A stretch of 64,000 nt of DNA from Nicotiana tabacum (Eukaryota; Streptophyta; Magnoliopsida; Solanales; Solanaceae), in NCBI RefSeq assembly GCF_000715075.1, contig NC_134094.1:82971120-83035119 (forward strand), written 5' to 3'. A model generated the notes under the pieces. The model was not told where the DNA came from. It did not search any database and saw only the letters and a program-made list of their open reading frames with translations. This document shows positions 24,451 through 35,390 of the stretch, in pieces. Both the position numbers and the translations under genes were made by a program. Each line of letters begins with the position of its first letter. The stretch's first letter is position 1.

Positions 24451-25433
24451 CCCTGTACAATACTGAGTGACTGAATGTCAGTTATTATGTATATATATTT
24501 GGGATGGATCTTCCATGGAATAGATTGTCCATATATAGTATTGAGTGACTGTTTGCATGTTGTCATTTATATTTGGACTGGATCTGCCATGTACAGTGCC
24601 GAGTGACTGAGTGTGCTGAATATTGAGCATGATGAGTGGAAATGCGAGACAGTGATATTGAGTACTTTGAGAGTGTGAGTACATGAGTTCATTACTGTGC
24701 TGCATTGCATTAGACATGCATACTTGATATGTAAGCATATAGAAGTATTTTTCCTCATGCCATCTGATAATGAAATTTCTTATCTTTCGTTAAAGTTTTT
24801 GAGAAAAATCACAGATTTCAGACTTACTCATATTTTCGGTGATTTTCGGTAAATGATTTGAGTTTTACTATTATACTTGAAAAGAAAATATTTATTTTTT
24901 CGTAATTGTATACGAGCTGAGCATTTTATTGTTGAGTTATTACTGGTGTTACTTTCATTATATTGTTATGAATTGTTGTTGGTTATTGGTGTTGTACGCT
25001 GACCTTTGTTTCAACTCGTCACTACTTTCAACCTAAGGTTAGGTTTGTTACTTATTGAGTACATAGGGTCGGTTGTACTCATACTACATTTCTGCATCTT
25101 GCGTGTAGATTTTGGATGTTGATGTTGTTGTGTATGGCGGGAGCTGGCATTGGAGATATACCTGCGTTCCGGTCATAGCTGCCTCTTGATCTTGGTAGCT
25201 TTAGATTTAAAAATCTGTTCATGTATTTTCAAACAGATGATGAATTTTACTTCACGTCAGCTTTGTAAATTCTGAATTTTAGAAGCTCGTGATTTGTACT
25301 ACCAGTACTTGGGGAGTGTATTAGAGTCAGTTAAATATTATTTGAATTGGATATTTGTAAATTGGCTTACCTAGCGGGTTGGGTTAGGTGCCATCACGGC
25401 TAGCTAAATTTTGGGTCGTGACACTTATATTGT

Positions 25434-26157
25434 GTCCCGATACTTTGTCGTGCGGGGTTTGACTTATGATGTGACACGAGGTTTTTGACGTGCGAAGATG
25501 ATTGATAATGTGGGCATGAGGTGCCATATGTGTATGATTCTATTAAATGACTTGTTGTTGAAACTGAGCCTTATATGTATAATGATTCTATCACTTGTTC
25601 TGATAAAATTTCAGTTATTGTTTCCTGTTATTCTTCCTGTTGCTAGTCTTTGATATTTGTGCACAGGTTATTTGACTACTGAGTGTCTTGAATTGAACCT
25701 CGACACTACTCCACCAAGGTTAGTCTTGATACTTACTGGGTACCGAATGTGGTGTACTCATACTACACTTCTGCATATTTTAGTGCAGATCCAGGTGTTG
25801 GAGATAGTCGGCCCAGGCAGTGAGGGTGAGGAATCAAGATAGAGTTGTTTTGATTGTCGCAGTCCCTTGGAGTCCTTTCCTTACATTTATACTATTAATT
25901 CTCTATCCGAACAGTATTGTATTTTGAGGTATTTCTATGTATTCAGTTAGAGTTCGTGACTCTGTACTACCTAGGTCTAGGATATGTTGTGATTATCGTC
26001 GTGTAGGATTGTATCAATATTACTTTCGCATTTATGTTTAAATCTGCTCAAGTATATCATGTATTTGTTATTTTAAAAATTTATAAGTGATAGGCTTACC
26101 TAGTCCTAGCTACTAGGTGTCATCACGACGCCTACGGCGGGATTTCAGATCGTGACA
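25434..26157 (+). repeat. 3' LTR of element A, piece 3
   Basis: It resumes element A's LTR after the cttat duplication. It matches 4560-5238 throughout ('gtgccatatg', 'ttatttgactact', 'gatccaggtgttggagata') and ends CAGATCGTGACA at 26157. The next five bases, tatgg, should be element A's target duplication. Confidence 0.85.
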
Positions 26158-28100
26158 TATGGGTAGTTGAAAATATGCAAATGACGATTTAGATCATTTC
26201 AAAGGCTCGACCTCTATCTAGCTTTAATAATTCCAGTATGGTTACGCAAAGAAAAGTTACACTACCCATATTTGTAGAAAGAGTGGTAAAAGATGCCGCA
26301 TTTCAGGTGGTAATAACAGACATAAAATGCAATACAATTTTGGGAGGACCATGGATACATGAAATGGATGCGGTACCCTCCACGTTACATCAAGTTATCA
26401 AATTTTCTTCAAAGTGGGGAATAAGGTAGATTAAGGGGATCAACAAGCTGCATGAGACATATACTTGGTGGCTATATCCAATGGGTTAGCTAAAGCTGAA
26501 AATAATAAGTATAAACTAAAGCAATCAACTACGAAAGTGGGACCTTCCTCGGAAGTCGTTGAGCCGACTATGAAGGCAAAGGTAGATACGAATAAAGAAG
26601 GTGAAGAAGTACTTGACACAATTGTAGAACCGGGGGAAGATGATACAATAAAAATAACATCGAAGAAATTGGAAGCTATTATATTGTTCATAGATTTCCC
26701 ATAAAGGAAAGTGAAGCCCCCATAATATAGGCACTCTTTGAGTCAAGTAATGCCTTTAGAGCCTATAGTGTAGCTGAGTAGCTAAGAGCTTCTGGTAATT
26801 TAAAAACATAGGAATCGACTTGTATTGCATTAATGGGGCTTTGAGGGACGTCTTCTCTTTCCCTTATCAAGCAAGTCACACCTAATCGCCCTTGATGCCA
26901 TCTAGATAACTGGATTGAATGTCTCATCATAGTCTATACCCTATTATTGGTTGTAGCCTTTGGCTAGAATGCAAGCCATGTAGCAATCAATAGTCCCATC
27001 ATACTTTGACTTTCTCTTGTATAACCACTTGCGAGCCGATACACAAATTTCTAAATCAAAATTTAGCAGGAAAATGGGATGAAGCCCACCAGAAAGCTTT
27101 TGACAAAATAAAGGACTCCATTCTAGTAACTACAACGCTAGAAAGACTTTATTACTATACCTATTAGTCACTGAAACTACTATGGGGTCTATGTTGGCTT
27201 AATACGATGAAGACAAAAGGAAGTAAAGGGACATATACTACCAACGTAAGAAAATGGCTGACTACAAGACCAGGTATACCAATTTGGAGAAAACCTGCTT
27301 GGCTTTGGTTTGGGTAAGGCAGAAATTGAGGCATTACATGGTGTCTTACCCAGTATATTTAATAGCTTCCATGGACCTACAAAAAAGTATTTGTTCCCGC
27401 CTTAACGTAACGAGAAGGATCGCAAGATGGTTACTGCTTCTGTCTGAATTTGACATCACGTATGTAACCAAAAAGGAAGGGCGATAGCAGAACACCTTGC
27501 ACCCTATCAAGGAGGAACATGAGTTTAAGAATTGCTTCCCAGACGAGGAATAGCTGTCACAGAAGAGGAGGGCATGGAAATTTGACTTTGATGGCACGAC
27601 TAATCAAAATGGGTACGGAGTAGGGGCATTGATGATTGCACTTGATGAATCGCACACCCCCATTGCCATTAAGCGGAACTTCTAAGGAACTAAGAATACC
27701 ATAGAAGATGAATCATGTATCCATGGATTAAAGACTGCCTTGACCCTGGGAATATAAGAAATCAAAGTATTTAGGGATTCGACGCTTATCATTTACCAAA
27801 CTCAAAAGAAATTAAAAAAATATGAAAACATTTTGACATACCATGCTTATCTTGAAAATCTCACTGAGCAATTCAAGAAAATCAGTTTCTCTTCACTACT
27901 CAAAGGAAAAATAAGTTCGTGGATACATTGACAACACCGGCCTCCATGATAAATATTCCTGAGGCAATGTCCGCCCAATCATGATAGAACAAAGAAATAG
28001 CCCGGTGTATTGCAACCTAATAGAAATTTTTGAGTTGACTCCCGGCATGTTCAGTAGTGATCTTTTGGCCATTGAAAGGGCACCCAATGGTAAACCATGG
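26158..28100 (+). pseudogene. pol: Tat/Ogre-like pol remnant 1: protease, RNase H, second RNase H
   Basis: Protease C-terminal part at 26238-26430: RKVTLPIFVERVVKDA, then ILGGPWIHEMDAVPS and LHQVIKF. The RT core is missing. At 27060-27480 come the RT/RNase H connection GKWDEAHQKAFDKIK and RNase H with YTNLEKTCLALVWVRQKLRH and ARWLLLLSEFDITY. At 27570-27900 a second, archaeal-type RNase H reads AWKFDFDGTTNQNGYGVGAL, a hallmark of the Tat lineage. The linker ...LAIERAPNGKPW runs to 28100. There it is cut by a solo LTR and continues at 31739. Multiple stops make it dead. An antisense copia fragment replaces part of it near 26866-27045. Confidence 0.85.
26866..27045 (-). pseudogene. Copia reverse transcriptase fragment
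   Basis: On the minus strand it reads RKWLYKRKSKYDGTI, then ACILAKGYNQ and GIDYDETFNPVI. These match the copia RT N-terminal block (KWVYK...KARLVAKGYTQ...GIDYxETFxPV). Two stops replace QE after GYNQ. No LTR or target duplication is visible, so this is a very old remnant lodged in the Tat pol. Confidence 0.8.
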
Positions 28101-28959
28101 TGTAATAACCCGGCCATTCGTTTTGAGTATTACAATGATGTTTCCACACTTACCGCTCGATTTATGCTTTACGGTTGTTATGTGACTCACCCGGGTGATT
28201 GGTTTGGGTCCGGTGAGGTTTTGGAATGAATTGGAACACTTAGATCCAAGGTTTAAAGCTTAAGTTAAAATAGTGACCGGATGTCGACTTATGTGTAAAC
28301 GACCCCGGAATGGAGTTTTGATGATTCTCCATATGGTGATTTTGGACTTAGGAGCGTGTTCGAAAAATTATTTGGAAGTCCGTAGTGGAATTTGGCTTGA
28401 AATGGCAAAAATTAAATTTTTGGGAAGTTTGACCGGTGAGTTAACTTTTTGATATCGGGGTCGGAATCCAGTTTTGAAAATTTTTATAGGTCTGTTATGT
28501 CATTTATGACTTGTGTGCAAAATTTGAGGTCAATCGGATGTGATTTGATAGGTTTCGGCATTTAATGTAAAAGTTAGAATTTCTTAGTTTCATTAAGCTT
28601 GAATTGGGGTATGATTCGTGGTTCTAGCATTGTTTGATGTAATTTGAAGTTTCGACTAAGTTCGTATGATATTTTAGGACTTGTTGGTATGATTTGACGG
28701 GTCCCGAGGGGCTCGGGTGTATTTTTGGATCATTGGTTGAGAGACTAGTAAAGTTAAGAAATTTGGGAGTTTAATCATGGTCAATATCGGGTCAAGACGA
28801 CCTCATTTCAGTGTTTTGAGTGCGCGAGCAGGTCCGTAGCATGTTTTATGATTGAATTTCATATATGGTTTGTGTCCGGGAGGTTCCGAATGAGTTTCAG
28901 GGTGGTTTCGGATCATTTCGGAGAAGTTTGAGTTTGCTGGTTTCTGGTGAAACACTGTT

Positions 28960-29090
28960 CATTCGCAATTGCAAACCATTTATGGCAATTGCGAAAACAC
29001 TATTCATTCGCAATCGCGAACCATTTATGGCAATTGCGAAAATACTGTTCATTCACAAATGCGAAGTTTTTGTCCGCAAATGCGAACCTG
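28960..29090 (+). repeat. Cluster of tcgcaa/ttgcga palindromic words
   Basis: Five to six near-palindromes of the type tcgcaattgcaa, tcgcaatcgcgaa and cgcaaatgcgaa occur within 130 bases, two of them in a repeated 'ccatttatggcaattgcgaa' unit. The same kind of cluster occurs in the other gypsy LTRs of the window. Confidence 0.85.
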
Positions 29091-30302
29091 GGCAGAAACT
29101 TAAGGATTGAAAATCTATCATTTCTTCATTTTCAATTGAGAATTTTGGAGCTCGATTTTTGGGCAATTTTGAGAATTTCTTCACGACTTCGACTAGGGTA
29201 AGTGTTCTATATCCTTAAGGGATTATATTTCATAAATCTATGGTTATATTCATCATTTAATTCGGATTTAAATGGAAGAAATCGAGATTTTTGAAAAATC
29301 TTCCAAAAACGAAAATTCCAGATTTGGAGGATGATTTGTTGTTGGAATTGGATAAAATTGGTATGGTTGAACTCGTATCGGAATGGGTGTTCGGATGTCG
29401 TAAAAATTATGTCGGGTTCCGAGAGGCGAGCCCCGCGCTGACTTTTGTTGACTTTTTGGAATAAATTTTTAAGTCGACGTATTATTATCCAGAATTATTT
29501 TCGATGAATTTTAATAATGTACAATTAATATGGATAGATTTAAGCTGTCCGGAGGTCAATTCAAGCAAGAAGGCGATTTTGGAATATCGGCATAACTTCA
29601 AAAAGGTAAGTATCTTGCCTAACCTTGAGTGGTGGAATTACCCCTTAGGCATCGAGTCTTATGTGCCATTTGTGAAATGTGAAAAACTGTGTACGTGAGG
29701 TGACGAGTACGTACTCTTGCTTATATGTGCAAATTTTATTGGGTTAAAGTCTTAGGCATTATTGTGTAGTAAATTGGATAATTGTTGGCATTTATTAAAT
29801 CATCTATTTGCCATGCCTCAATCCTTATTTGTTGAATTTGTTTTTATATGACAATTTGATGTGATTGTTACTTGAATATTTATGTAAATTCCATGAGTTT
29901 GGTGATTCGATATTTTCTGGAAATAATTATATTATGGATTTTTGATCTGCAAATAATTAATGAAATAAGTTTAAACCGAGGCGTTATATAATTATCAAGA
30001 ATTTGGATTAATGAGGAGTATTTTCCATCTCTGTTGTTATTTTGAGGTGTTATACACATTGTGTGGAGCCTTGGGCTATTTGTTGTGAAATTAATTAATT
30101 TTGTTATATCTTTGGAATTGGTTGTGGCCATTAGGCAAATTGTGATATGAATTGATTTTGTTATGTTGCCGTAATAATATTTTGTGTAAATTGTTGTGTT
30201 ATTTGAGTTATTATTTTGAGGATATAAGGGTGGCATTTCACTGTTGATATTATGTCGGTATAAGAGTGGCATTTCACTGTTGTTATGTGTGTTGGGATAT
30301 TG

Positions 30303-31080
30303 TCTGTGCGGAGCGATAAGGGTGGCTATAGGAGAGATAACGGTGGTTATAGGAGCGATAATGGTGGCTATTAATATTGTCAGGGCGGAGGGATAAGGGA
30401 GGCTATTATAGGAGTGATAAGGGTGGCTATAGGAGAGATAAGGGTGACTATTGTCAGGGATGATATGTGATGATATGGAGTTATTGTGTTGGTAATTTTC
30501 ATGTGATGTTGAGGTATTCCTTGTGTTTATTTTTATATCTTGTGCAACTTATCTTGTTGTTTCGGTAAACTTGATAATAGTCTAATCTATGTTAAAATTG
30601 GGAGCTTGTGGTTATTGCCGGGCTGATTATGAAATAAAATGTGGGCACGAGGTGCCATGAGTAAATAATGATGATATTGGCACGTGAACTGTCCGTGCAG
30701 TTGTGATATGAAATATGGGCACGAAGTGCTGTGAGTAAATAATGATGATATTGGCACGTGAATTGTCCATGCAGTTATAATATGAAATGTGGGCACGAGG
30801 TGCTGTGGTTAAATGATGATGATATTTGGCACGTGAGTTGTCCGTGCGGTTGTGATAGAGAAATTGGCACGAGGTGCCGTAAAAATATGAAAGTGGGTTG
30901 AAACTCGTATTTTATGATTTTGAAATGTTGTGTCACAGGGTGATTTTTATTCGAAAGAGATTTATTTGAAAGAATTTTATTTGAAAGATATTTATTTGAA
31001 GGAAAGAGATTTGAAAGAGATTTATTTGAAAGAGATTTATTTGAAAGTATTATATCATGAAGATTTCTATTTGAAAAACA
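30303..31080 (+). repeat. Three tandem-repeat tracts in solo LTR
   Basis: Tract 1 (30303-30450) repeats 'gataagggtggctatagga'. Tract 2 (30640-30880) repeats a unit of about 75 bases containing 'gtgggcacgaggtgcc' and 'ggcacgtgagttgtccgtgc', three to four times. Tract 3 (30950-31080) repeats 'agatttatttgaaag' about seven times. Confidence 0.88.
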
Positions 31081-31738
31081 TATAGGCAAAAGATTTATAT
31101 TGGAAGGATTTGATTAATTGGTTGTACTTGTATTCATTATTTGTTGCGCAATATTTATGGTATTCTTGTCGCCCTGCTGTTTATATCACTGGTTGATTAT
31201 TGTTGCCATCATTATTATTTGTTTCCTATTATTTTTGCATACTATATTGCCCACGGTTATTAGACTAGTGAGTGTCTCGACTGTACCTCGTCACTACTCC
31301 ACTAAGGTTAGTCTTGATACATACTAGGTACCGACCGTGGTGTACTGATACTACACTTCTGCATATTTTTATGTAGAGCCAGGTGTTGGAGATATCGGAC
31401 TCGGACAGAGTTAAAATGTGATCGCAAGGATTCAAGGTAGAGTTGCTTGGTCGTCGCAGTCCCTTGGAGTCTTTCGATTTTATTGTATTGTTAAATATTA
31501 ATCAAACAGTATTGAGTATTCGATCCTTGAGATCATTCCATCTATTCAGTTAGAGTTCGTGACTCAGTATTACCAGTCTTGGGAGGTTGTTATATTTGTA
31601 ATTATTTCCGTTGTTGGTTTATATATAAAAAATAATGGCTTGAATTGTTATTATAATCGGCTTACCTAGTCTTAGAAACTAAGTGCTATCACGACGCTTG
31701 TGGCGGGATTTTGGGTCGTGACACATGGTTTACTAATA

Positions 31739-31890
31739 TCAGAGAATATATTGAACGCCAACTGTATCCCGAACATGCAACGAAAAATGATAAAAAGACA
31801 ATCAGGAGGTTGGCAATGCAATTCGTTGCGCGGGGATACGATTCGCCAAGCTGGGGCAAATCTTTCCCCTATCTATAAAGGGATTCGACT
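31739..31890 (+). pseudogene. pol: Continuation of Tat/Ogre-like pol remnant 1
   Basis: It reads FTNIREYIERQLYPEHATKN, then KKTIRRLAMQFVARGYDS, the linker between the second RNase H and integrase in Tat elements. It joins GKPW at 28089-28100 once the solo LTR is removed. The integrase itself is missing, and the sequence passes into a copia fragment. Confidence 0.78.
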
Positions 31891-32180
31891 CAATACTCTT
31901 GTGTGTATCCTTTGGCCACCAATCTAGCCTTCAACCCCTCAACAGCTCCATCAACTTTTTGTTGACTTTATAAACTCACTTGTAGCCCACTATTGATTTT
32001 TCCAGAGGAAGAGAGACTCAATCCCAAGTAGAAAACCATTCTAATGCTACGATCTCTTTCTGTATAGAGCTGCCCGCAGGGTTGAGACACGGTCTCTACA
32101 AAGGTATTAGGTTGAAAAATATGGATGAAATTACAAAAACGACTCGTGGAAAATACATAGAGACTTAGTTGATACAAACC
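31890..32180 (-). pseudogene. Second copia reverse transcriptase fragment
   Basis: On the minus strand it reads PLEKSIVGYK, then VYKVNKKL and RLVAKGYTQ-like codons (31896-31920), with shifts and stops. This is the same RT subdomain as 26866-27045 but diverged in sequence, so it comes from a different copia element. Upstream, VETVSQPCGQLYTERD is a degraded lead-in. Confidence 0.7.
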
Positions 32181-32459
32181 TATGAATAGGAAAATGAAGA
32201 CGGGTGGATCTACGTACCCCGAGAATCGAAGCTAGAGAACCTATGTCTGAAAAAGAGTCTTGATTCGAAGTATAAGGAGAGAGGGAGACCATTGGATCAG
32301 GGCTCAGTAAAAAACATAAAAGTAAGTTAATCGAATTTTTATAAGCTAACTCTAACTATTTTACTTGGTCGCATATAGATATCACAAGTATTCAACGTGA
32401 AGTAATTATGCACAAGCTCAATGTTAACCAATCATACACTTTTGTTATGCAAAAGAATA

Positions 32460-35390
32460 GGAAATAATGATCTATGGGAAACGAGTCATCGGGGAGGAAG
32501 TAAACAAACTATTGAATATCGGATATAAAATATCTCAGATTGGTTAGCTAATGTTGTGGTGGTACAATAACAGAATAGTAAGTGGAGTATGCGTAGATTT
32601 TTCTGATAGCAATAAATCATATTCTAAGGATTCTTTACTTTACCTTATATTGATTAATTAATAGATTCTACTCTCGGTCATGAACTTTTGAGTTTTTTAG
32701 ATACTTACTTCTAGTACAATCAAATTAAAATAGACCTGGAAGATCAAGAAAAAAGTTTCTTCATTACATACATGGGGACTTACTACTATAATGTTATGCC
32801 GTTTGGGTTCAAAAATATCATGGCTACGTATCAACGTCTCATGACCAGGATGTTCCAAGAATACTTGGGGAAAATAACATAATTTTACATTGATGATCTA
32901 CTGGCAAAATTAGCTCAAGTAGGAAATCATCTCGAACATTTGACAGAAACTTTTGCCATTCAACTAAGATATAACATGAAGTCGAATACAGAAAAATGTA
33001 AATCCGATGTTGCTTCAGGTAAGTTTTTGGGTTTTCTCGTTTCTAACATGGATATTAAAGTTAATCTAAGCCTAAATTAGTGTGATCGAACAAATCCCGG
33101 ACATTCTCACAAATTGGAAAGAACTGCAAAGGCTAACAGGATGAATATCAGCTATAGGGAGGTTTATATCAAGATTTTCCAAAAGATGCTTCAAATTTTT
33201 CACGTTTCTGAAAAAATAAAAGAATTTAGAGTGGACATCGGAATGTTAGCATGCATTAAAGGACTTGAAAAGTACTTATCAAATCCGCCATTGCTCTCAA
33301 AGCCACGAGAATGAGAACTGTTGCTTGTATATCTCGCAGTAAAGCTACGCAATAACCCATTAATTATTTTAGCAAAATATTATTAGGTGTTGAAACAAGG
33401 TATCCCCACTTAAAAAAACTAGATTTAGCATTAATCATGTCATCAAGAAAGTTGTGACCATTTTTTCAATGTCATTCGATTTCTGTCATTACAACTTTTC
33501 CCGTATGAAATATTTTGCATAAACAAAAACTATCAGGTAGGCTTGCTGAATGAGCAGTCGAACTTAGTGAGTACGGTATTTTTTTTATCAACCTCGTACA
33601 ACTATAAAATTGAAAGTTTTAACAAACTTTGCGATTGATTTCAGCTCGAGCATACTTCCCGAAGCTGAAAAAGAATGTAGCTTCTGGGACGAATCGTGGA
33701 ACTTGGACCCTATACACGGATAGATATTCTAACGTGAAGGAGTCTGGGTTGGGAATAGTGTTAATTGCACCTTCAGTGGAGGTAGTTAGACAATCAATCA
33801 AATGCTATCTTATCACTAACAATGAAGTCGAGTAGGTCTAGAGCTCATTAGAGAGCTCGGTATAAAGGAAAACAAATGAAAAGTGATTCTCAATTGGTGC
33901 TAAATCAAGTAAAAAAAATTATATAGCACTTGAGACTTAAATGCAACAATACTTTGGAGAAGGTAAAAAAATCTATTGAATCAGTTTTGGGAGTGGAAAT
34001 CCATTCACATACCATAAGAAGAGAATGCATAAGCTGATGCCTTGGCTCTACAGCAAGTTTCACTAATTCTGGGAATGCTGCAATAGTTCATCTATTTCAT
34101 TCGGCACTCATTGGCGTGAAAAATAAGGTAAATTCCACCAACCTTACTTGGGGTTGGCGTAATGAACTTATAAATAACTTGCAAAATGGAGTGTTACCCA
34201 GGGATAGAAAACATTCAAGGCGATTAAGAATTCGAGCAACTCTATATTGTTTGGTCAAAGGGAATTTGTATCAAGAATGTATAGTGTTCCTTTAGCTAAA
34301 TGCTTACGACCCGGATAACCCGGATAAATTGAGTAAGTTATGAGAGAGGTCCATGAAGGACATTACCGTAATGATTCAGGAGGCAAGTCATTAGTAAAGA
34401 AACTACTTAGAACATGCTATTATTGGCCTCGAATGGAGAAGGATGCTGAAAACTTCGTTAAAAAGTGTGATGAATGCCAGCGGTATGCAAATCAACTACA
34501 CCAACCGGAAGAGCCATTATATTTTATTTTATCTCCATGGCCATTTATGACATGGAGAATAGATATAGTAGGGTCACTTAAACAGTCTCCCAAACAGGTA
34601 AAATGTTTATTGGTTCTGACAGATTACTTTTCTAAATGGGTAGCAGAGCCTTTAAACAAATTAAAGAAAAGGAAGTAACAGATTTTAATTGAAAAAATGT
34701 GACATATCGGTTTAGAGTATCAAAAGAGATAACATATGATAATAAACCACAGTTCATAGGGCAAAGATAACATGGTTCTTTGATAGTTGGAAAATCAAAA
34801 GAATAACTTCGCCTCTTTATCATCCCGGAGCCAATGGACTAGAAGAATCAACAAATAACGTAATTATCAATAATTTGAAGAAACATTTAGAAGATGCTAA
34901 AGGAAGAAGGATAGAAGAGTTACTAGAGTATTATGGGCTTATCGAACAATCACGAAAACAAGTACAGGAGAAACTCCCCTCTGACTTGTTTATGTGGGAG
35001 AATCTTTGATCCCAGTTGAAATAGGAGAATCGAGCTTGAGATTTACTCAGGCAACAGAAAAGTCAAATGAAGAGGCCGTAAAGGTAAATCTAGACTTGCT
35101 GAAGAATGTGGGGAATTGGCCTTGATTTAAATGGTAGCACAAAAGCAAAGAATAGAAAGATATTACAATCAAAGGGCTAATTTACGATACTTCAAAACTG
35201 GGGACTTCTTCCTTAGAAGGTATTTCGTACAGTGCAAGGGCTTAATTTCGGAAACTTGGACCAAGCTGGGAAGGATCATACCGAGTTCGTAGAATTGCCA
35301 AAAAAGGGCCTACTAGTTGGAAACCATGGATGAAAAAGTATTACAGTCTAATCGGAATGTGGAACATTTGAAGAAATACTACTTCTAAAT
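32460..35390 (+). pseudogene. pol: Tat-lineage pol remnant 2: RT, second RNase H, integrase
   Basis: RT pieces: EEVNKLLNIGYKI (32500), QIKIDLEDQEKSFFIT and VMPFGFKN (32720-32815), and FYIDDLLAKLAQ (32880-32915), with YIDD in place of YVDD. Next come LQRLTG-like codons, LSRF-like codons and YLSNPPLLSKPRE (33110-33310). The second RNase H reads WTLYTDRYSNVKESGLGIVL at 33700-33770, with Arg where Gly is usual after TD. Integrase at 34340-34660 has the HHCC zinc site (VHEGHYRND, CDECQ) and WRIDIVGSLKQSP with LVLTDYFSKWV. Degraded integrase C-terminal sequence follows to 35390 (ERYYNQRANLRYFKTGD). There are frequent stops and frameshifts. It belongs to another Tat branch than remnant 1. Confidence 0.87.

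Larger units (their letters stand above)
12896..25433 (+). mobile_element. Element B: 12.5 kb coding-free LTR element with internal duplication
   Basis: It starts TGTAACGACCCGACTTGTCG and ends TTTGGGTCGTGACA. It is flanked by a perfect cttat duplication (12891-12895 and 25434-25438). The layout is LTR (12896-14465), internal (14466-17214), LTR tail (17215-18492), primer site, internal (18493-22018), polypurine tract, LTR (22032-25433). No gag, protease, RT or integrase is readable in any frame. Size, long LTRs and lack of coding fit a large non-autonomous (LARD-like) derivative; that class name is inference. The internal 3' end is shared with element A, suggesting the same helper family. Confidence 0.88.
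22032..25433 (+). repeat. 3' LTR of element B, 3402 bp
   Basis: It begins TATAACGACCTGACTTGTCG (the TG has become TA) and ends GGTCGTGACA. It is the most complete LTR of this element. It holds a GC-rich repeat block (22686-22830), a run of C at about 24232-24242 and the 46-bp minisatellite (24268-24450). A conserved stretch near 25080-25200 ('ttgatcttggtagctttaga') recurs in all three LTR copies and in the solo LTR ending at 50487. Confidence 0.85.
3725..26157 (+). mobile_element. Element A: gag-only Ty3/gypsy element with nested insertions
   Basis: Parts in order: truncated 5' LTR (3725-5238), Met-tRNA primer site, gag/protease remnant (5436-7130), non-coding internal DNA, polypurine tract (8123-8135), and a 3' LTR in three pieces (8136-9088, 11335-12895, 25434-26157). 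The pieces read through as one LTR of about 3.2 kb once the solo LTR 9089-11334 and element B 12896-25433 are taken out. RT, RNase H and integrase are absent, so it could only have moved with another element's enzymes. Its right end at 26157 is followed by tatgg and then Tat-lineage pol sequence, into which it inserted. The left end is outside the window. Confidence 0.85.
28101..31733 (+). mobile_element. Gypsy solo LTR, 3633 bp, inside Tat pol
   Basis: It starts TGTAATAACCCGGCCATTCG and ends TTTTGGGTCGTGACA. It is flanked by perfect catgg duplications (28096-28100 and 31734-31738). The Tat reading frame continues across it (GKPW before, FTNIREYIERQLYPEHATKN after). It contains a GC-palindrome word cluster (28960-29090) and three tandem-repeat tracts: 30303-30450, 30640-30880 and 30950-31080. 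No primer site, gag or pol is present. Confidence 0.9.

Noticed and set aside
28865..29201. Two overlapping plus-strand ORFs of about 80 codons with repeated SFAIANHLWQLRK-like peptides
   Set aside because: They lie over the GC-word cluster of a solo LTR; the repeats come from the DNA words.
29880..30272. 130-codon minus-strand ORF
   Set aside because: Low-complexity Asn/Thr/Ile-rich translation of AT-rich LTR DNA with no motif.
30303..31080. Possible CRISPR-like array
   Set aside because: The repeats are directly adjacent or imperfect, with no unique spacers, and lie in a plant LTR.
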